This document shows positions 19,352 through 29,238 of a DNA stretch of 64,000 nucleotides, piece after piece. The stretch is taken from contig CAIJVU010000014.1 in assembly GCA_903824185.1 (NCBI GenBank), forward strand, positions 1 through 64,000. The letters are read 5' to 3'. The position numbers and the translations under genes are program-made. Each line of letters starts with the position of its first letter. The first letter of the stretch is position 1. This DNA is from an uncultured Hyphomicrobiales bacterium. Lineage in GTDB: Bacteria > Pseudomonadota > Alphaproteobacteria > Rhizobiales > Beijerinckiaceae. The notes below the pieces were generated by a model that made no database searches, was not told where the DNA came from, and saw nothing but the letters and a program-made list of their open reading frames with translations.

Positions 19352-20542
19352 TCAGGCGCGCAAAACATCAACGCCCGGCAAAGGCTTGCCCTCAAGCCAT
19401 TCGAGGAAGGCCCCGCCGGCGGTCGAGACATAGGTGAAGCCCTCCACCACACCGGCATGGTTGAGCGCCGACACCGTATCCCCGCCCCCCGCGACCGCGA
19501 GCAATTTTCCATCCGCAACGAGACGTGCGGCCTCACGCGCGACCGCCGTCGTGCCCTGATCAAAGGGCGCCAGTTCAAACGCACCGAAGGGGCCGTTCCA
19601 GACCAGCGTCCGCGCTGTCGCCAAACGCGCCGCAACGGCTGCGACCGTCACCGGCCCGATATCCAAAATCATATCGTCAGCACCAACATCCCCGACCGCG
19701 ATCACGCGCGAGGGCGCATGGGCTTTGAATTCGGACGCGACCACGCAATCAATCGGCAATAAAATCTCGCAACCAGCCGCCTTGGCCTTGTCCATTATGC
19801 TCAAAGCGGTTGCCACAAGATCATGCTCGCACAAGGATTTGCCGACCGGTTTGCCCAGTGCGGCCAGAAACGTATTGGCCATGCCGCCGCCAATCGCCAG
19901 CACATCGACCTTGCTGACAAGATTGCCCAAGAGATCGAGCTTGGTTGACACCTTCGCGCCGCCCACAACCGCCACCAAAGGATGATCGGGCTTTTCAAGC
20001 GCCTTGGCCAAAGCCTCGATTTCCGCCTGCATGCACCGCCCTGCCGCATGCGGCAGGACATGCGCCAAACCCTCGGTCGAAGCATGGGCGCGATGGGCTG
20101 CCGAAAAAGCATCATTGACAAAAACATCCCCATTCGCTGCCAAGGCTTTGACAAAATCGGGATTGTTTTTTTCTTCTTCGGGATGAAAGCGCGTATTCTC
20201 CAGACACAGAATATCACCCGCCTGCATGTCCTCCACCGCGGCCTTGGCCACAGGCCCGATGCAATCACTGGCAAAGCCCACCGGACGCCCCAACAACTGA
20301 GACAGAGCCTGCGCCACTGGCGCCAGCGATTGACTGGGATCAACCCCTTTCGGGCGTCCGAAATGCGCCAGCAAAATCACTTTGCCGCCTTTGGATGCAA
20401 TCTCCCGCAAGGTCGGCAAAATCCGCTCCAACCGCGTCACATCGCTGATAACGCCTTTGTCCATCGGCACATTCAAATCCACCCGCACAAGCACGCGCTT
20501 GCCGGAGACATCGAGACTGTCGAGAGTCAAAAATTGCGTCAT
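19352..20542 (-). CDS. pgk: Phosphoglycerate kinase
   Basis: It transfers phosphate between 1,3-bisphosphoglycerate and ADP. It has 396 residues with [14 protein letters not shown] at the N-terminus, [46 protein letters not shown], the nucleotide site [11 protein letters not shown], and the C-terminal [15 protein letters not shown] and [13 protein letters not shown]. All expected catalytic elements, including the N-terminal Arg, are present. It follows gap on the same strand with a 229-bp gap holding a terminator. Confidence 0.98.
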   Translation of the reverse strand: MTQFLTLDSLDVSGKRVLVRVDLNVPMDKGVISDVTRLERILPTLREIASKGGKVILLAHFGRPKGVDPSQSLAPVAQALSQLLGRPVGFASDCIGPVAKAAVEDMQAGDILCLENTRFHPEEEKNNPDFVKALAANGDVFVNDAFSAAHRAHASTEGLAHVLPHAAGRCMQAEIEALAKALEKPDHPLVAVVGGAKVSTKLDLLGNLVSKVDVLAIGGGMANTFLAALGKPVGKSLCEHDLVATALSIMDKAKAAGCEILLPIDCVVASEFKAHAPSRVIAVGDVGADDMILDIGPVTVAAVAARLATARTLVWNGPFGAFELAPFDQGTTAVAREAARLVADGKLLAVAGGGDTVSALNHAGVVEGFTYVSTAGGAFLEWLEGKPLPGVDVLRA

Positions 20543-20714
20543 GATCGTATCTCACCGCTTGGCTTTATGGCGGCACAGCCCATCAAGGTCTTTTTGCCGC
20601 ACAGGAATGCTTGAAGTGTCGTTTAGCCACAAATTGCGCGCGAGCACAATCCTTCGCATGGCGGAGTAAAGATCCCGCGCCTGCCCTCCCGCTTGTCTCT
20701 TGCTTGGCCTTCAC

Positions 20715-20740
20715 AAAAAAAACGGGGGCAGAAGCCCCCG
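20715..20740 (-). terminator. Terminator of gap
   Basis: CGGGGGC and GCCCCCG form a stem around a 4-nt loop, and the minus strand continues with eight T. It lies 30 nt after the gap stop and separates gap from pgk. Confidence 0.92.
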
Positions 20741-20771
20741 CTTGCAATCGCACCCTCTTCAACCAAAAGGC

Positions 20772-21779
20772 TCAGAGCAATTTGCCCATGGCCACTGCCG
20801 TGTCGGACATGCGGTTGGAGAAGCCCCATTCATTGTCATACCAAGACAGAACCGACACCAAAGTGCCGTCCATGACCTTGGTCTGATCCATGTGGAAGAT
20901 CGAGGAATGGGGATCGTGATTGAAATCAATCGACACATTCTGTGCTGTTGTATAGCCCAAAATGCCTTTCAACGGACCATCAGCCGCAGCCTTGATGGCG
21001 GCATTGATCTCGTCTTTGGTGGTGGCGCGCTTGGCCAAGAATTTCAAATCCACCACCGACACATTGGGGGTGGGCACGCGCAAAGCAAAGCCGTCAAGCT
21101 TGCCATTGAGCTCTGGCAAAACCAGACCCACGGCCTTGGCAGCCCCCGTTGATGTCGGGATCATCGACAAGGCAGCCGCACGGGCGCGGTACAAGTCTTT
21201 GTGCATGGTATCAAGGGTTGGCTGGTCGCCGGTATAGGAATGAATGGTGGTCATCATACCCCGTTCAATGCCGATGGCCTCATGCAAGACTTTGGCGAAA
21301 GGCGCGAGGCAATTGGTGGTGCAGGAGGCATTCGACACAACCAGATGGTCTTTGGTCAGCTTGTCGTGATTGACGCCGAACACAACCGTCAAATCCGCGC
21401 CGTCCGCCGGTGCCGACACCAAGACGCGCTTGGCACCTGCCGCAAGATGCAAAGAGGCTTTTTCTTTCGAGGTGAAAATGCCGGTGCATTCCATGGCGAT
21501 ATCAATGCCGAGCTCTTTATGCGGCAATTGGGCGGGATCTTTCACAGCGGTCACTTTGATCGGGCCGCGACCCACATCGATTGTATCCCCATGCACGACC
21601 ACATCATGCGGGAAACGGCCATGCACCGAGTCATAGCGCATCAAATGCGCATTGGTTTCCACCGGACCCAGATCATTGATGCTGACAACCTCAAGATCCG
21701 TGCGGCCGGATTCGATGATGGCACGCAACACATTGCGGCCGATACGGCCAAAACCATTGATGGCAACACGCAAGGTCAT
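20772..21779 (-). CDS. gap: Glyceraldehyde-3-phosphate dehydrogenase, type I
   Basis: It oxidises glyceraldehyde-3-phosphate to 1,3-bisphosphoglycerate with NAD or NADP. It has 335 residues with the dinucleotide fold [15 protein letters not shown], the active-site [12 protein letters not shown] (catalytic Cys near 155), [11 protein letters not shown], and the C-terminal [12 protein letters not shown]. It lies between tkt and pgk, 123 bp downstream of tkt. Confidence 0.98.
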   Translation of the reverse strand: MTLRVAINGFGRIGRNVLRAIIESGRTDLEVVSINDLGPVETNAHLMRYDSVHGRFPHDVVVHGDTIDVGRGPIKVTAVKDPAQLPHKELGIDIAMECTGIFTSKEKASLHLAAGAKRVLVSAPADGADLTVVFGVNHDKLTKDHLVVSNASCTTNCLAPFAKVLHEAIGIERGMMTTIHSYTGDQPTLDTMHKDLYRARAAALSMIPTSTGAAKAVGLVLPELNGKLDGFALRVPTPNVSVVDLKFLAKRATTKDEINAAIKAAADGPLKGILGYTTAQNVSIDFNHDPHSSIFHMDQTKVMDGTLVSVLSWYDNEWGFSNRMSDTAVAMGKLL

Positions 21780-21902
21780 AGTGGTTTCTCCTCATAGGGC
21801 TGACAGGCCTATCCGTGTCAGTTCGCTTCGACAATTTTTCACAACACGCTCCAAGGCAATCTGATCCGCCTGCAACAGACAGGTGATTGCCCCAAGACTG
21901 TG

Positions 21903-23888
21903 TTAATGCAAACGCTGCATCACCTGTTCGACCACGGCTTCCGCCGTAATGCCGAAATGGGCATAGAGTTCTTTATAAGGCGCACTGGCACCAAAGCCGG
22001 TCATGCCGACAAACACACCGTCCGACCCGATGATGGCATCCCAGCCCATGCGCAATCCGGCTTCAATCGCCACATTGACCTTGGCATGGCCGATCACCTT
22101 CAAGCGGTCGGCTGCAGGCAAAGCGGCGAATAATTCAAAACAGGGCACAGAGACAACACGCGCTGCAATGCCTTTGGCTGACAGCAAGGCTTGGGCTGCT
22201 GAGGCAATTTCGACCTCGGAGCCCGTAGCAAACAGACTAACCTGAGCGTCAGCCTGTGCCGCTTCGATTTCATAAGCGCCTTGTCCGGTATGGTGGGCGA
22301 GATCGCCGCCAAAGCGCATCTGTTTCAAATTCTGGCGGGTGAGTGCCAACAAGGTTGGCCCCTCATGCCGCGTCAGCGCAATTTCCCACGCTTCGGCTGT
22401 TTCCACCGCATCGCAAGGCCGCATCACCAGCAAATTCGGAATGGCGCGCAAGGCCGCCAAATGCTCAACCGGTTGATGGGTCGGCCCGTCTTCGCCCAAG
22501 CCGATCGAGTCATGGGTCATGACATAAATCACCCGCAAGCCCATCAAGGCCGCAAGACGGATCGAGGGACGGCAATAATCGGTAAAGACCATGAAGGTCG
22601 CACCGGCGGGGATCAGACCACCATGCAAGGCCATGCCGTTCATGGCCGCGGCCATGCCATGTTCCCTGATCCCGTAATGCAGATAGGTACCGGCATAATG
22701 GCTGGCTGTGACAGGCACCGCCGCCTTCACCTTGGTATTGTTGGAGGGGGTCAGATCGGCAGACCCCGGCACGAGTTCGGGCAGCACGGCCGTGATGGCT
22801 TCAAGCGCCATTTCGGAGGCTTTGCGGGTCGCGACCGACACCGGATTGGCAAATAAATGCGCTTTGTAATCAGCCATGGCCTGAGCAAAATCATGCGGCA
22901 GCGCGCCCGACATGACGCGCTCGAACAATTGCCGCTGCGCGGGATCAGAGGCTTCAATCCGACCCTGCCATTTGGCATGGGCGGCCTTGCCGCGTTCTCC
23001 CACTGCCCGCCATGCCTTCAAAGCGTCGGGATCGACCGCGAAAGGCTCGGGGGAGAGATGCAAAGCGGCTTTGGCAGCGGCGAGCTCTTCCGCGCCCAAG
23101 GGTTCGCCATGGGCTTTGGATGTGCCTGCCTTTTTGGGTGCACCGAAACCAATGACGGTTTTGCAGGCGATGAGGCTGGGGCGGGCATCCTGACGCGCCG
23201 CCTCGATGGCCGTGGCAATATCCTCGTGATCATGCCCATCGACATGTTGCACATGCCAACCGGCTGAGGCAAAGCGCGCGCCCTGATCCACCGAATCCGC
23301 AATCGACAAAGGCCCGTCAATCGAAATGCCGTTATCGTCCCACAAGACAACCAGACGACCGAGTTTCAAATGGCCCGCCAGAGCGATGGCCTCTTGGGAA
23401 ATGCCTTCCATCAAATCGCCGTCCGAGGCCAGCACATAGGTGTAGTGATCCACCAAGGCATCCCCGAAACGCGCATTCATCATGCGTTCGGCCAAGGCCA
23501 TGCCGACCGAGGAGGAGATGCCCTGCCCCAAAGGACCGGTGGTCATTTCCACCCCTGCGGTATGGCCATATTCGGGATGGCCGGGGGTGAGCGAATTCCA
23601 CTGACGGAAATTTTTCAACTCGTCGATGGTCATGCTTTCCACGCCGATCAGATGCAACAGCGCATAGAGCAGCATGGAGCCATGACCCGCCGACAAGATG
23701 AAACGGTCCCGATCCGGCCAATGCGTATCCTGCGGGTCAAAATTCATAAAACGCGAAAACAAGACGGTGGCGACATCAGCGGCCCCCATTGGCAGGCCCG
23801 GATGGCCCGATTTGGCCTTTTCCACCCCATCCATAGCCAGAGAACGAATGGCATTTGCCATTACCGAGCCTTGATCGCGCATGTGCAT
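21903..23888 (-). CDS. tkt: Transketolase
   Basis: A ThDP- and Mg-dependent enzyme that moves two-carbon units between sugar phosphates. It has 661 residues. The N-terminal region has [14 protein letters not shown] and the H-x-GH-S element [15 protein letters not shown]; the ThDP motif [13 protein letters not shown] lies near 155 (here ASDGDLMEG); the pyrimidine domain has [21 protein letters not shown]; the C-terminal domain follows. Its ATG has a good upstream AAGGAAGAG. It opens the tkt-gap-pgk-fba block. Confidence 0.97.
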   Translation of the reverse strand: MHMRDQGSVMANAIRSLAMDGVEKAKSGHPGLPMGAADVATVLFSRFMNFDPQDTHWPDRDRFILSAGHGSMLLYALLHLIGVESMTIDELKNFRQWNSLTPGHPEYGHTAGVEMTTGPLGQGISSSVGMALAERMMNARFGDALVDHYTYVLASDGDLMEGISQEAIALAGHLKLGRLVVLWDDNGISIDGPLSIADSVDQGARFASAGWHVQHVDGHDHEDIATAIEAARQDARPSLIACKTVIGFGAPKKAGTSKAHGEPLGAEELAAAKAALHLSPEPFAVDPDALKAWRAVGERGKAAHAKWQGRIEASDPAQRQLFERVMSGALPHDFAQAMADYKAHLFANPVSVATRKASEMALEAITAVLPELVPGSADLTPSNNTKVKAAVPVTASHYAGTYLHYGIREHGMAAAMNGMALHGGLIPAGATFMVFTDYCRPSIRLAALMGLRVIYVMTHDSIGLGEDGPTHQPVEHLAALRAIPNLLVMRPCDAVETAEAWEIALTRHEGPTLLALTRQNLKQMRFGGDLAHHTGQGAYEIEAAQADAQVSLFATGSEVEIASAAQALLSAKGIAARVVSVPCFELFAALPAADRLKVIGHAKVNVAIEAGLRMGWDAIIGSDGVFVGMTGFGASAPYKELYAHFGITAEAVVEQVMQRLH

Positions 23889-24299
23889 GAACTCTTCCTT
23901 GAAGGGGACGAAAAATAAGGGGCAGCAATGGCGCTGGTGATACCAGCTAGACAGAGCGTGTCAATGCAACTCCCGGGGAATTGGGGGGCGGAAAAGGGGG
24001 GAGAGCGGGATTTTCCCCCCGATTTTGATGGCTTGGGCGGCGCGGGCTCGATCAAACCCTGTGCCCGATCTGAGGCCGCGTCTCAAAAACCCGCGCCAAG
24101 AGTTTGAAATATCACGAAAGCAGCCGTGCAAAACTTTACAAAAAACACCTCTGTTCATTCCCAAACTCGCCAGGAATATGATAGAATTGACCTGTTTTTT
24201 GATGTTTTGCCGCCGCATGTGCCGCTTGGGAACCAGACCCTGCGGGCCAGAGGATGAAGGCAAAGCCTGAAAAGACAGAAGAAAAGGATCCGACTGATC
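23889..24299. other. Divergent intergenic region tkt / DUF4164
   Basis: About 410 bases with no convincing gene. It contains a G-rich then C-rich stretch near 23980-24020 (GGGGGG-AGAGCGGGATTTT-CCCCCC), which could form a hairpin. A short AT-rich patch near 24130-24190 (TTTACA and TATGAT, not ideally spaced) may hold a promoter for the downstream plus-strand genes. A 30-codon ORF near 24178 has no ribosome binding site. Confidence 0.5.
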
Positions 24300-24686
24300 G
24301 TGGCACAGCACGCACTCCCGCCCCCCCTCTCCCATGCTCTGGCACGGTTGCGCGCCAGTCTGGGCGGGCTCGAATCGGCTGCCGAGCGGCATGGGCAGAA
24401 AAAGGAGCAGCAAAACAGTCTGGCCACCGAACTCGCTCTGATGCAAGACGACCGCGCCCGTCTCGCCTCCGAACTCGACAGCGCCATGGCGCGGGCCGAC
24501 CGTCTCGCCAAATCCGCCAAGGAAATCGACAAGCGCCTCGTCAGCATGGCGCGCAGTGTCAAAAAGGTGCTCGGCGACGACAAAGCCAAAGAGGTTTTGG
24601 GCCAAGAGATTATGGATCCCGAAGCCACAGCCCCCGAAGCCGTGGCGGCGCATGGCGCCGATCACGAACCGGCAGAGGGACACTGA
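24300..24686 (+). CDS. DUF4164 family coiled-coil protein
   Basis: A small alphaproteobacterial family encoded next to zapA. The 128-residue product starts at a GTG. Residues 8-95 are largely helical with heptad features (LARLRASLGGLESAAERH, LASELDSAMARADRLAKSAKEIDKRL), and the acidic tail is Ala- and Glu-rich. The stop is 4 nt before the zapA ATG, so the two are in one transcript. A structural role near the division site is inferred from position only. Confidence 0.8.
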   Translation: MAQHALPPPLSHALARLRASLGGLESAAERHGQKKEQQNSLATELALMQDDRARLASELDSAMARADRLAKSAKEIDKRLVSMARSVKKVLGDDKAKEVLGQEIMDPEATAPEAVAAHGADHEPAEGH

Positions 24687-24690
24687 CGCC

Positions 24691-25053
24691 ATGGGGCAGG
24701 TCTCGGTTACGATTGCCGACAAACAATACCGGATCGCCTGTGACGATGGGCAGGAGGCGCATCTGACCGCCCTTGCCGCCGAAATGGACCGCCGGATTGC
24801 GGATATGCGCAAGGTCTTTGGTGAGATCGGCGACAGCCGTCTGACGGTGATGGCGGCCATTGCCGTGCTGGATGAAAAGGCCGAGCTGGTTGATAAAATC
24901 AAAGCACTGGAAACCGAACGCGACGCCATCAAACACGCCCGCGAGCTTGACCAGCAAACCGCCATTGAATGGGTGGATGAAGCCTCAAGACGGGTGGAAC
25001 AGGTCGCCCGCCAGTTGATGGGAACGGCCAAGTCCGAACAGACACCGGACTAG
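24691..25053 (+). CDS. zapA: Cell division protein ZapA
   Basis: It binds FtsZ and bundles protofilaments at mid-cell. The 120-residue protein has VSVTIADKQYRIACDDGQE, then EMDRRIADMRKVFGEIGDSRLTVMAAIAVLDE, the standard ZapA globular head, followed by a helical coiled-coil tail. The ATG at 24691 gives the family start. It is downstream of the DUF4164 gene and ends 123 bp before the next gene. Confidence 0.93.
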   Translation: MGQVSVTIADKQYRIACDDGQEAHLTALAAEMDRRIADMRKVFGEIGDSRLTVMAAIAVLDEKAELVDKIKALETERDAIKHARELDQQTAIEWVDEASRRVEQVARQLMGTAKSEQTPD

Positions 25054-25176
25054 CTCCCCTGCCACTGCAGAGCAGCACTGAAAAAGTCGTGTGATTTTAG
25101 CCTTGGCAACAAGCCTGCCTTTGCGCCACACTCGCCATCATAAAAATGAGATGAAGTAGGGAGTGAGACCTTTTCC

Positions 25177-26301
25177 ATGAGCCCCAAAGAACCGCCGTCC
25201 GCAAGCGCCCATATCGCAACCGTCGCGCCTGATTTTATGGCCTTGCATGAAATCATCCAGAAAGCCCGCCAGAAACTCAATCAAGAGCATTGGGATTATA
25301 TTGTCGGTGCCACCGAAACCGAAACGACGTTGAAACGCAACCGTCTGGCGCTGGATTGTCTGGCGCTTAAACCGCGTGTGCTGCGCAATGTCGGTACAGT
25401 GGACACGGGTCTTGATTTTCTCGGACAGCGATTAGCCCTGCCGGTTATTCTCGCCCCTGTCGGCAGTATGGAAATTTTTGCGGCAGGGGGCGGAGCAACG
25501 CCTGCCGCAGCCGCCCAAAAATTCGGCGTGGCGCATATGCTGAGTTCTGTCTGTGCACCTGGGATCGAGGGCGTGGCGAAAGCCGCCCCCGGTGCGCTCA
25601 GGCTGTTCCAGCTTTATGTGCATGGCGACATGGCATGGGTGCGCGACAAAATCGACCGCGCCGTTGCAGCCGGTGTGAAGGCCTTTTGTCTGACGGTCGA
25701 TTCCGCCGTCTACAGCCGCCGCGAGCGGGATATTTCCAAACGCTATCTGCGCCGCACCCATGTGCCGGGGCGCGAATATCAGGCCCTGTTGGATTGGGAT
25801 CAGGTCGCGGCCATCCGCGCCATCTGCCCGCTGCCGATGATCCTGAAAGGCATCGAGACCGCCGAGGATGCCAGCCTCGCCCTCGAACACGGGATCGACA
25901 TGGTCTATGTCTCCAATCACGGCGGACGCCAGCTTGATCACGGGCGCGGCACCATGGATGTGCTGCCGGAAATCGTCGAGACCGTGAACAAACGCGCGAC
26001 CATCATCATCGATGGCGGCTTCAACCGCGGCACCGATCTTGTCAAAGCGCTGGCCATGGGTGCGGATTTGATCGGTCTGGGGCGCATGCAATGTCTGGGG
26101 CTGGCGGCCGGCGGGGAAGACGGCCTCGTCCGCCTGCTCGAACTGCTGCAGCAGGAAACGCAAATCGCCATGGGCCTGATGGGCGCCACAGACCTCAAAG
26201 CGCTGACAGCGGCCGGGATCGCCAAAGCGCAACCCGTTGTCCCGCCTTCGGTTTTCAGCGCCTTTCCGCTGCTCAACCTCGATGAAAAGGCCTTCTACTG
26301 A
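25177..26301 (+). CDS. FMN-dependent alpha-hydroxy-acid oxidase/dehydrogenase
   Basis: A TIM-barrel flavoenzyme of the lactate/glycolate/mandelate oxidising family with 374 residues. It has WDYIVGATETETTLKRNR near the N-terminus, LILAPVGSM-like FMN loop, LTVDSAVYSRRERD, PMILKGI with the flavin Lys, and the active-site SNHGGRQLDHG (catalytic His and Arg) near 248-258. IIDGGFNRGTDLVKALAMGADLIGLGR is the phosphate-binding end. No membrane segment distinguishes a quinone-linked form. The substrate is not determined. It has its own start region and is followed by the FNR-type promoter. Confidence 0.9.
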   Translation: MSPKEPPSASAHIATVAPDFMALHEIIQKARQKLNQEHWDYIVGATETETTLKRNRLALDCLALKPRVLRNVGTVDTGLDFLGQRLALPVILAPVGSMEIFAAGGGATPAAAAQKFGVAHMLSSVCAPGIEGVAKAAPGALRLFQLYVHGDMAWVRDKIDRAVAAGVKAFCLTVDSAVYSRRERDISKRYLRRTHVPGREYQALLDWDQVAAIRAICPLPMILKGIETAEDASLALEHGIDMVYVSNHGGRQLDHGRGTMDVLPEIVETVNKRATIIIDGGFNRGTDLVKALAMGADLIGLGRMQCLGLAAGGEDGLVRLLELLQQETQIAMGLMGATDLKALTAAGIAKAQPVVPPSVFSAFPLLNLDEKAFY

Positions 26302-26313
26302 AAAAATGCGGAC

Positions 26314-26354
26314 TTGATCTAGATCAAGGCAGGTTTGGTTTTCACAGGCACAAT
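26314..26354 (+). promoter_or_regulatory. FNR-type box and predicted class II promoter
   Basis: TTGATCTAGATCAA at 26314-26327 is a perfect palindrome matching the FNR/Anr consensus TTGAT-N4-ATCAA. A -10-like CACAAT is at 26349-26354. If transcription starts near 26362 the box is centred at about -41.5, the standard position for FNR activation. No strong -35 is needed in this class. Regulation is inferred from the match; no fnr gene is in the window. Confidence 0.75.
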
Positions 26355-26390
26355 CCCCCCATAGACACCATCCAACGGGGGGACCAAGCC

Positions 26391-26492
26391 ATGACCGGTG
26401 CCGAACAAAATTACCTGATCCTGATCATTTCCGCTTTCAGCCTGTTTGCGCTGACCGTGCTCTATGTCGATGCCACCACGCACAGCAAATAA
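26391..26492 (+). CDS. 33-residue single-pass membrane protein
   Basis: ATG follows GGGGGGACC, a good ribosome binding site five bases upstream. The peptide has a short polar N-terminus (MTGAEQNY), a hydrophobic span of about 18 residues (LILIISAFSLFALTVLYV) and a short polar tail (DATTHSK). It would be a small inner-membrane protein. The gene is bracketed by an FNR box and an intrinsic terminator and is therefore a complete single-gene unit. No known family is recognised; small proteins of this kind sometimes act with respiratory oxidases, but nothing here shows that. Confidence 0.75.
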   Translation: MTGAEQNYLILIISAFSLFALTVLYVDATTHSK

Positions 26493-26524
26493 GCCTTCAA
26501 ACCTCTCACGCGTTTTGTGAGACC

Positions 26525-26552
26525 ATCCCCGCCCGAAAGCGGGGATTTTTTT
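26525..26552 (+). terminator. Terminator of the 33-aa gene
   Basis: ATCCCCGC and GCGGGGAT form an 8-bp stem with a 6-nt loop, followed by a run of T. It lies about 32 nt after the small gene stop. Confidence 0.92.
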
Positions 26553-26626
26553 GGCCGCATGTGCGGATACTGTTCTAGGCCTTACTGTTTTTGATCCATC
26601 GTCCAAAATAACGGACACACCAGAAC

Positions 26627-26654
26627 CATCAAAAGAATTGCATTGCTTTTGATG
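26627..26654. repeat. Inverted repeat upstream of the glycosyltransferase gene
   Basis: CATCAAAAG at 26627 and CTTTTGATG at 26646 form a perfect 9-bp inverted repeat with a 10-nt spacer. It could be an operator or an RNA hairpin; it lacks a T tract. It sits 65 bp before the glycosyltransferase start. Confidence 0.6.
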
Positions 26655-26719
26655 ACCATGTTATTTTTTGCTCATCGTTATTTTTTAGTCATATTTTTTT
26701 ATTTTTCATCGAGCGCTCC

Positions 26720-27454
26720 ATGCAGAAAATAAGTGTCATCACACCGACATTGAATCGCTCATCGCATCTCATGCGTTGCTATGCATGTTTTCAATCACAA
26801 CATTATCAAAATGCGGAATGGCTGATCTATGATGACAGTCAGCTGCACAATGATTTTTTTGCCCGATTAGACGAAAAAAATATTTTTTATACCCATTCCC
26901 CTATAAAGCGCACGATTGGCGAAAAACGAAATTTTTTAATCAATCAAGCGTCCGGTAACCTAATCATCAATTTTGATGATGATGATTATTATGCGCCCAC
27001 TTATTTAAGTGAAATGAGCAAATTGATGGACGCCAGTCAGTGTGACTTGTTAAACTTGAGAGGATTTTTTTTATACCATTCGATTTTAAATATTTTTGCC
27101 TATTGGGATCTGAATATAAAAACAGGCCAACATTACAAAATGTCACGCACTGAGTTAGAGATGGTTTTTTTTGATGAAAGCAATAACCAAGGCCTCCTCG
27201 ATACGCATTTGGGCTACGGATTTGGATGGGCCTTTAAAAAGAAGATCTGGGAGAAATCTCCCTATCAAAACATAGACTGGAACGAAGATGGTGACTTTGC
27301 CCTGCGCGCTTTAAGGCATGGGTTCACATTGAATGGCATTATGGATGATAAAGGTCTTTGTCTTCATCATATCCATGGGGCCAATATTTCCGTGTCATTT
27401 CCACAATATATTCTGCCTCACAACCTGTTGTATCATTTTTTCAACCAACTTTGA
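26720..27454 (+). CDS. Family 2-like glycosyltransferase
   Basis: A 244-residue GT-A fold enzyme. It opens with KISVITPTLNRSSHLMRCY, has LIYDDSQL, the repeated-Asp metal-binding segment NLIINFDDDDYYAPTYLSEM (DxD-type, near 86-95), and EDGDFALRALRHGF as the acceptor-side acidic motif. Sugar donor and acceptor are unknown. It is much more AT-rich than its neighbours and has no glycan operon around it, which suggests horizontal transfer. The ATG has no strong ribosome binding site. Confidence 0.85.
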   Translation: MQKISVITPTLNRSSHLMRCYACFQSQHYQNAEWLIYDDSQLHNDFFARLDEKNIFYTHSPIKRTIGEKRNFLINQASGNLIINFDDDDYYAPTYLSEMSKLMDASQCDLLNLRGFFLYHSILNIFAYWDLNIKTGQHYKMSRTELEMVFFDESNNQGLLDTHLGYGFGWAFKKKIWEKSPYQNIDWNEDGDFALRALRHGFTLNGIMDDKGLCLHHIHGANISVSFPQYILPHNLLYHFFNQL

Positions 27455-27520
27455 CCGATTGCATGAAGGCAGCGTCCGCCCTAATGTGAGGCTCCTTTCC
27501 GCCTGCACCGGACCTTTTTC

Positions 27521-28174
27521 ATGTCGCGCGAAACACTTATTCTGTTTGACCTTGACGGCACACTCACCGATCCCAAGCCCGGCATTACTGGCTCGATCCA
27601 ATATGCGCTGGAGCGGCTGGGGGAAAATGTCCCGCATGCGGATGAATTGGAATGGACCATCGGCCCGCCCTTGCGGCTGAATTTTGTCAAACTGGTGGGC
27701 GAGGCCCGTGCCGATGAAGGGGTGCGCCTTTATCGCGAGCGTTTTGGTGAAACCGGCCTGTTTGAAAACCGTCTGATTGACGGCATCCCCGCGCTTCTGG
27801 AAAGCCTGCATGCGCAAGGCCACAAGATGGTGGTGGCGACCTCCAAGCCGCATGTTTTTGCCAGCCGCATTGTTACCCATTTCGGCCTCGATCCGTATTT
27901 TTCCACGGTCTATGGATCGGAGCTTGACGGCACCCGCGTCGATAAACGCGACTTGCTGCGCTATATCCAACGCAAAGAACAACTACGTTCCGACCGCGCC
28001 GTGATGATCGGCGACCGCGAACATGATGTCTATGGCGCGAAAGCGATTGAGATCCCGACCATCGGGGTGCGTTGGGGCTATGGGTCGGATGAAGAGCTGC
28101 AGCAGGCCGGCGTCCATGTGCTGGTGGACGCACCGCATGAAATCGACACACAGATTCAAATTCTGCTGGGTTGA
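27521..28174 (+). CDS. HAD-family phosphatase (phosphoglycolate phosphatase-like)
   Basis: The 217-residue protein has motif I LFDLDGTLTDPK (nucleophile Asp near 10), motif II VVATSKPHVFA (Ser/Thr), the conserved Lys near 147 (KRDLLRYI region), and motif III VMIGDREHDVYGAK. The cap is helical, as in phosphoglycolate phosphatases and related sugar phosphatases. The substrate is not shown by sequence. It begins 67 bp after the glycosyltransferase stop but has ordinary base composition. Confidence 0.85.
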   Translation: MSRETLILFDLDGTLTDPKPGITGSIQYALERLGENVPHADELEWTIGPPLRLNFVKLVGEARADEGVRLYRERFGETGLFENRLIDGIPALLESLHAQGHKMVVATSKPHVFASRIVTHFGLDPYFSTVYGSELDGTRVDKRDLLRYIQRKEQLRSDRAVMIGDREHDVYGAKAIEIPTIGVRWGYGSDEELQQAGVHVLVDAPHEIDTQIQILLG

Positions 28175-28301
28175 AACTTTGGGTTTTACGGGTTTAAATC
28201 ACGCGTTGTTTTCAGTTTGTTGTTTTTAAAAAACTGCTGTGTGGATGATCCTTTTGCGATCAGGATCCAGCCTGCCCTTCTTTTCAAACGAAAGAACCAC
28301 C

Positions 28302-29213
28302 ATGCCGTCCAAACCCCGCCCCAAAAGACATCTGATCCTCGTCCTTATAGGGGCCTTGGGCTTGATGGCCAGCCTGCCTTTTTCAAAGCTTGCGGCGCAA
28401 AGCCCCGCTGAGCCCGACATCGTGACGATTGCCCTTCCCGCCCATGACGGCTACGAGGCCATTGCGATGAAGGCCCTGCTTTACAAGCCCGAGGGAAAAG
28501 GCCCCTTCCAAGCCGTGCTTTATTCGCATGGCCGCGCCGCCAAACCGGAGGAGCGTTTGGCTTTCAAAACACCGATCAATCCCGTGCATGCAAAATTTTG
28601 GCTTGACCGCGGCATCGCGGTGCTGGCCCCCATCCGTCCGGGCTATGGCATCACAGGCGGCGAGGATCGTGAAAATTCCGGCGCGCGGTTAAGTGCCAAT
28701 TTTGAATGTGGCGGTTCGCCCAATGTGGAACGCGCCGCCTCACAGGCTGTGTTTGCTGCGCGCACCGCACTGGACTGGTTGCGCCAACAGCCCTTTGTCA
28801 AAAAGAACCGCATTCTTTTGGAAGGTCAATCGGTGGGGGGCATGACAACTGTGGTGCTGGGCGGACAAAACCCGCCGGGCGTCGTGGGCTTTATCAATTT
28901 TGCCGGCGGCACCGCAGGCTTTCCGGCCCAACGCCCGACCCGCTCCTGTGCAACCGATCAATTGGAAGCTCTATACCGCAAGGCCGGACAAACCACCCGC
29001 CTGCCCAATCTCTGGCTCTATGCCGTCAATGACCAGTTTTGGGGCAGCGACGCGCCGCGCCTCTGGCACAAGGCCTTTGCCAAAGGGGGCAGCCGGACAC
29101 GCTTTATCCAGACAGGCCCTGTTGGAAACACCGATGGCCATGCCTTGTTGAACAGCGGACAGGCCCTGTGGTCAGATGCGGTCTTGTCTTTTCTCGCGGA
29201 TTTGAATTTCTAA
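28302..29213 (+). CDS. Secreted alpha/beta hydrolase (dienelactone-hydrolase-like)
   Basis: The ATG at 28302 gives a protein of 303 residues with a positively charged N-terminus (MPSKPRPKRHL) and a hydrophobic segment ending in AAQ, consistent with export to the periplasm. The fold shows LYSHGRAAKPEERLAF, then the nucleophile elbow LLEGQSVGGMTTVVLGGQ (Ser of GQSVG). The final His is probably in TDGHALLNSG. Paired cysteines (FECGG and RSCATD) could form a disulfide. The substrate is unknown. It is convergent with the substrate-binding protein gene. Confidence 0.82.
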   Translation: MPSKPRPKRHLILVLIGALGLMASLPFSKLAAQSPAEPDIVTIALPAHDGYEAIAMKALLYKPEGKGPFQAVLYSHGRAAKPEERLAFKTPINPVHAKFWLDRGIAVLAPIRPGYGITGGEDRENSGARLSANFECGGSPNVERAASQAVFAARTALDWLRQQPFVKKNRILLEGQSVGGMTTVVLGGQNPPGVVGFINFAGGTAGFPAQRPTRSCATDQLEALYRKAGQTTRLPNLWLYAVNDQFWGSDAPRLWHKAFAKGGSRTRFIQTGPVGNTDGHALLNSGQALWSDAVLSFLADLNF

Positions 29214-29238
29214 CACAGGCGCAAAACAGTCGGCAGCT

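Noticed and set aside
25054-25176. 6S RNA (ssrS), often found downstream of zapA
   Set aside because: The gap is only 123 nt, shorter than a normal 6S RNA, and no convincing long hairpin with a central bubble can be drawn. A covariance-model search (Infernal, 6S model) would decide.
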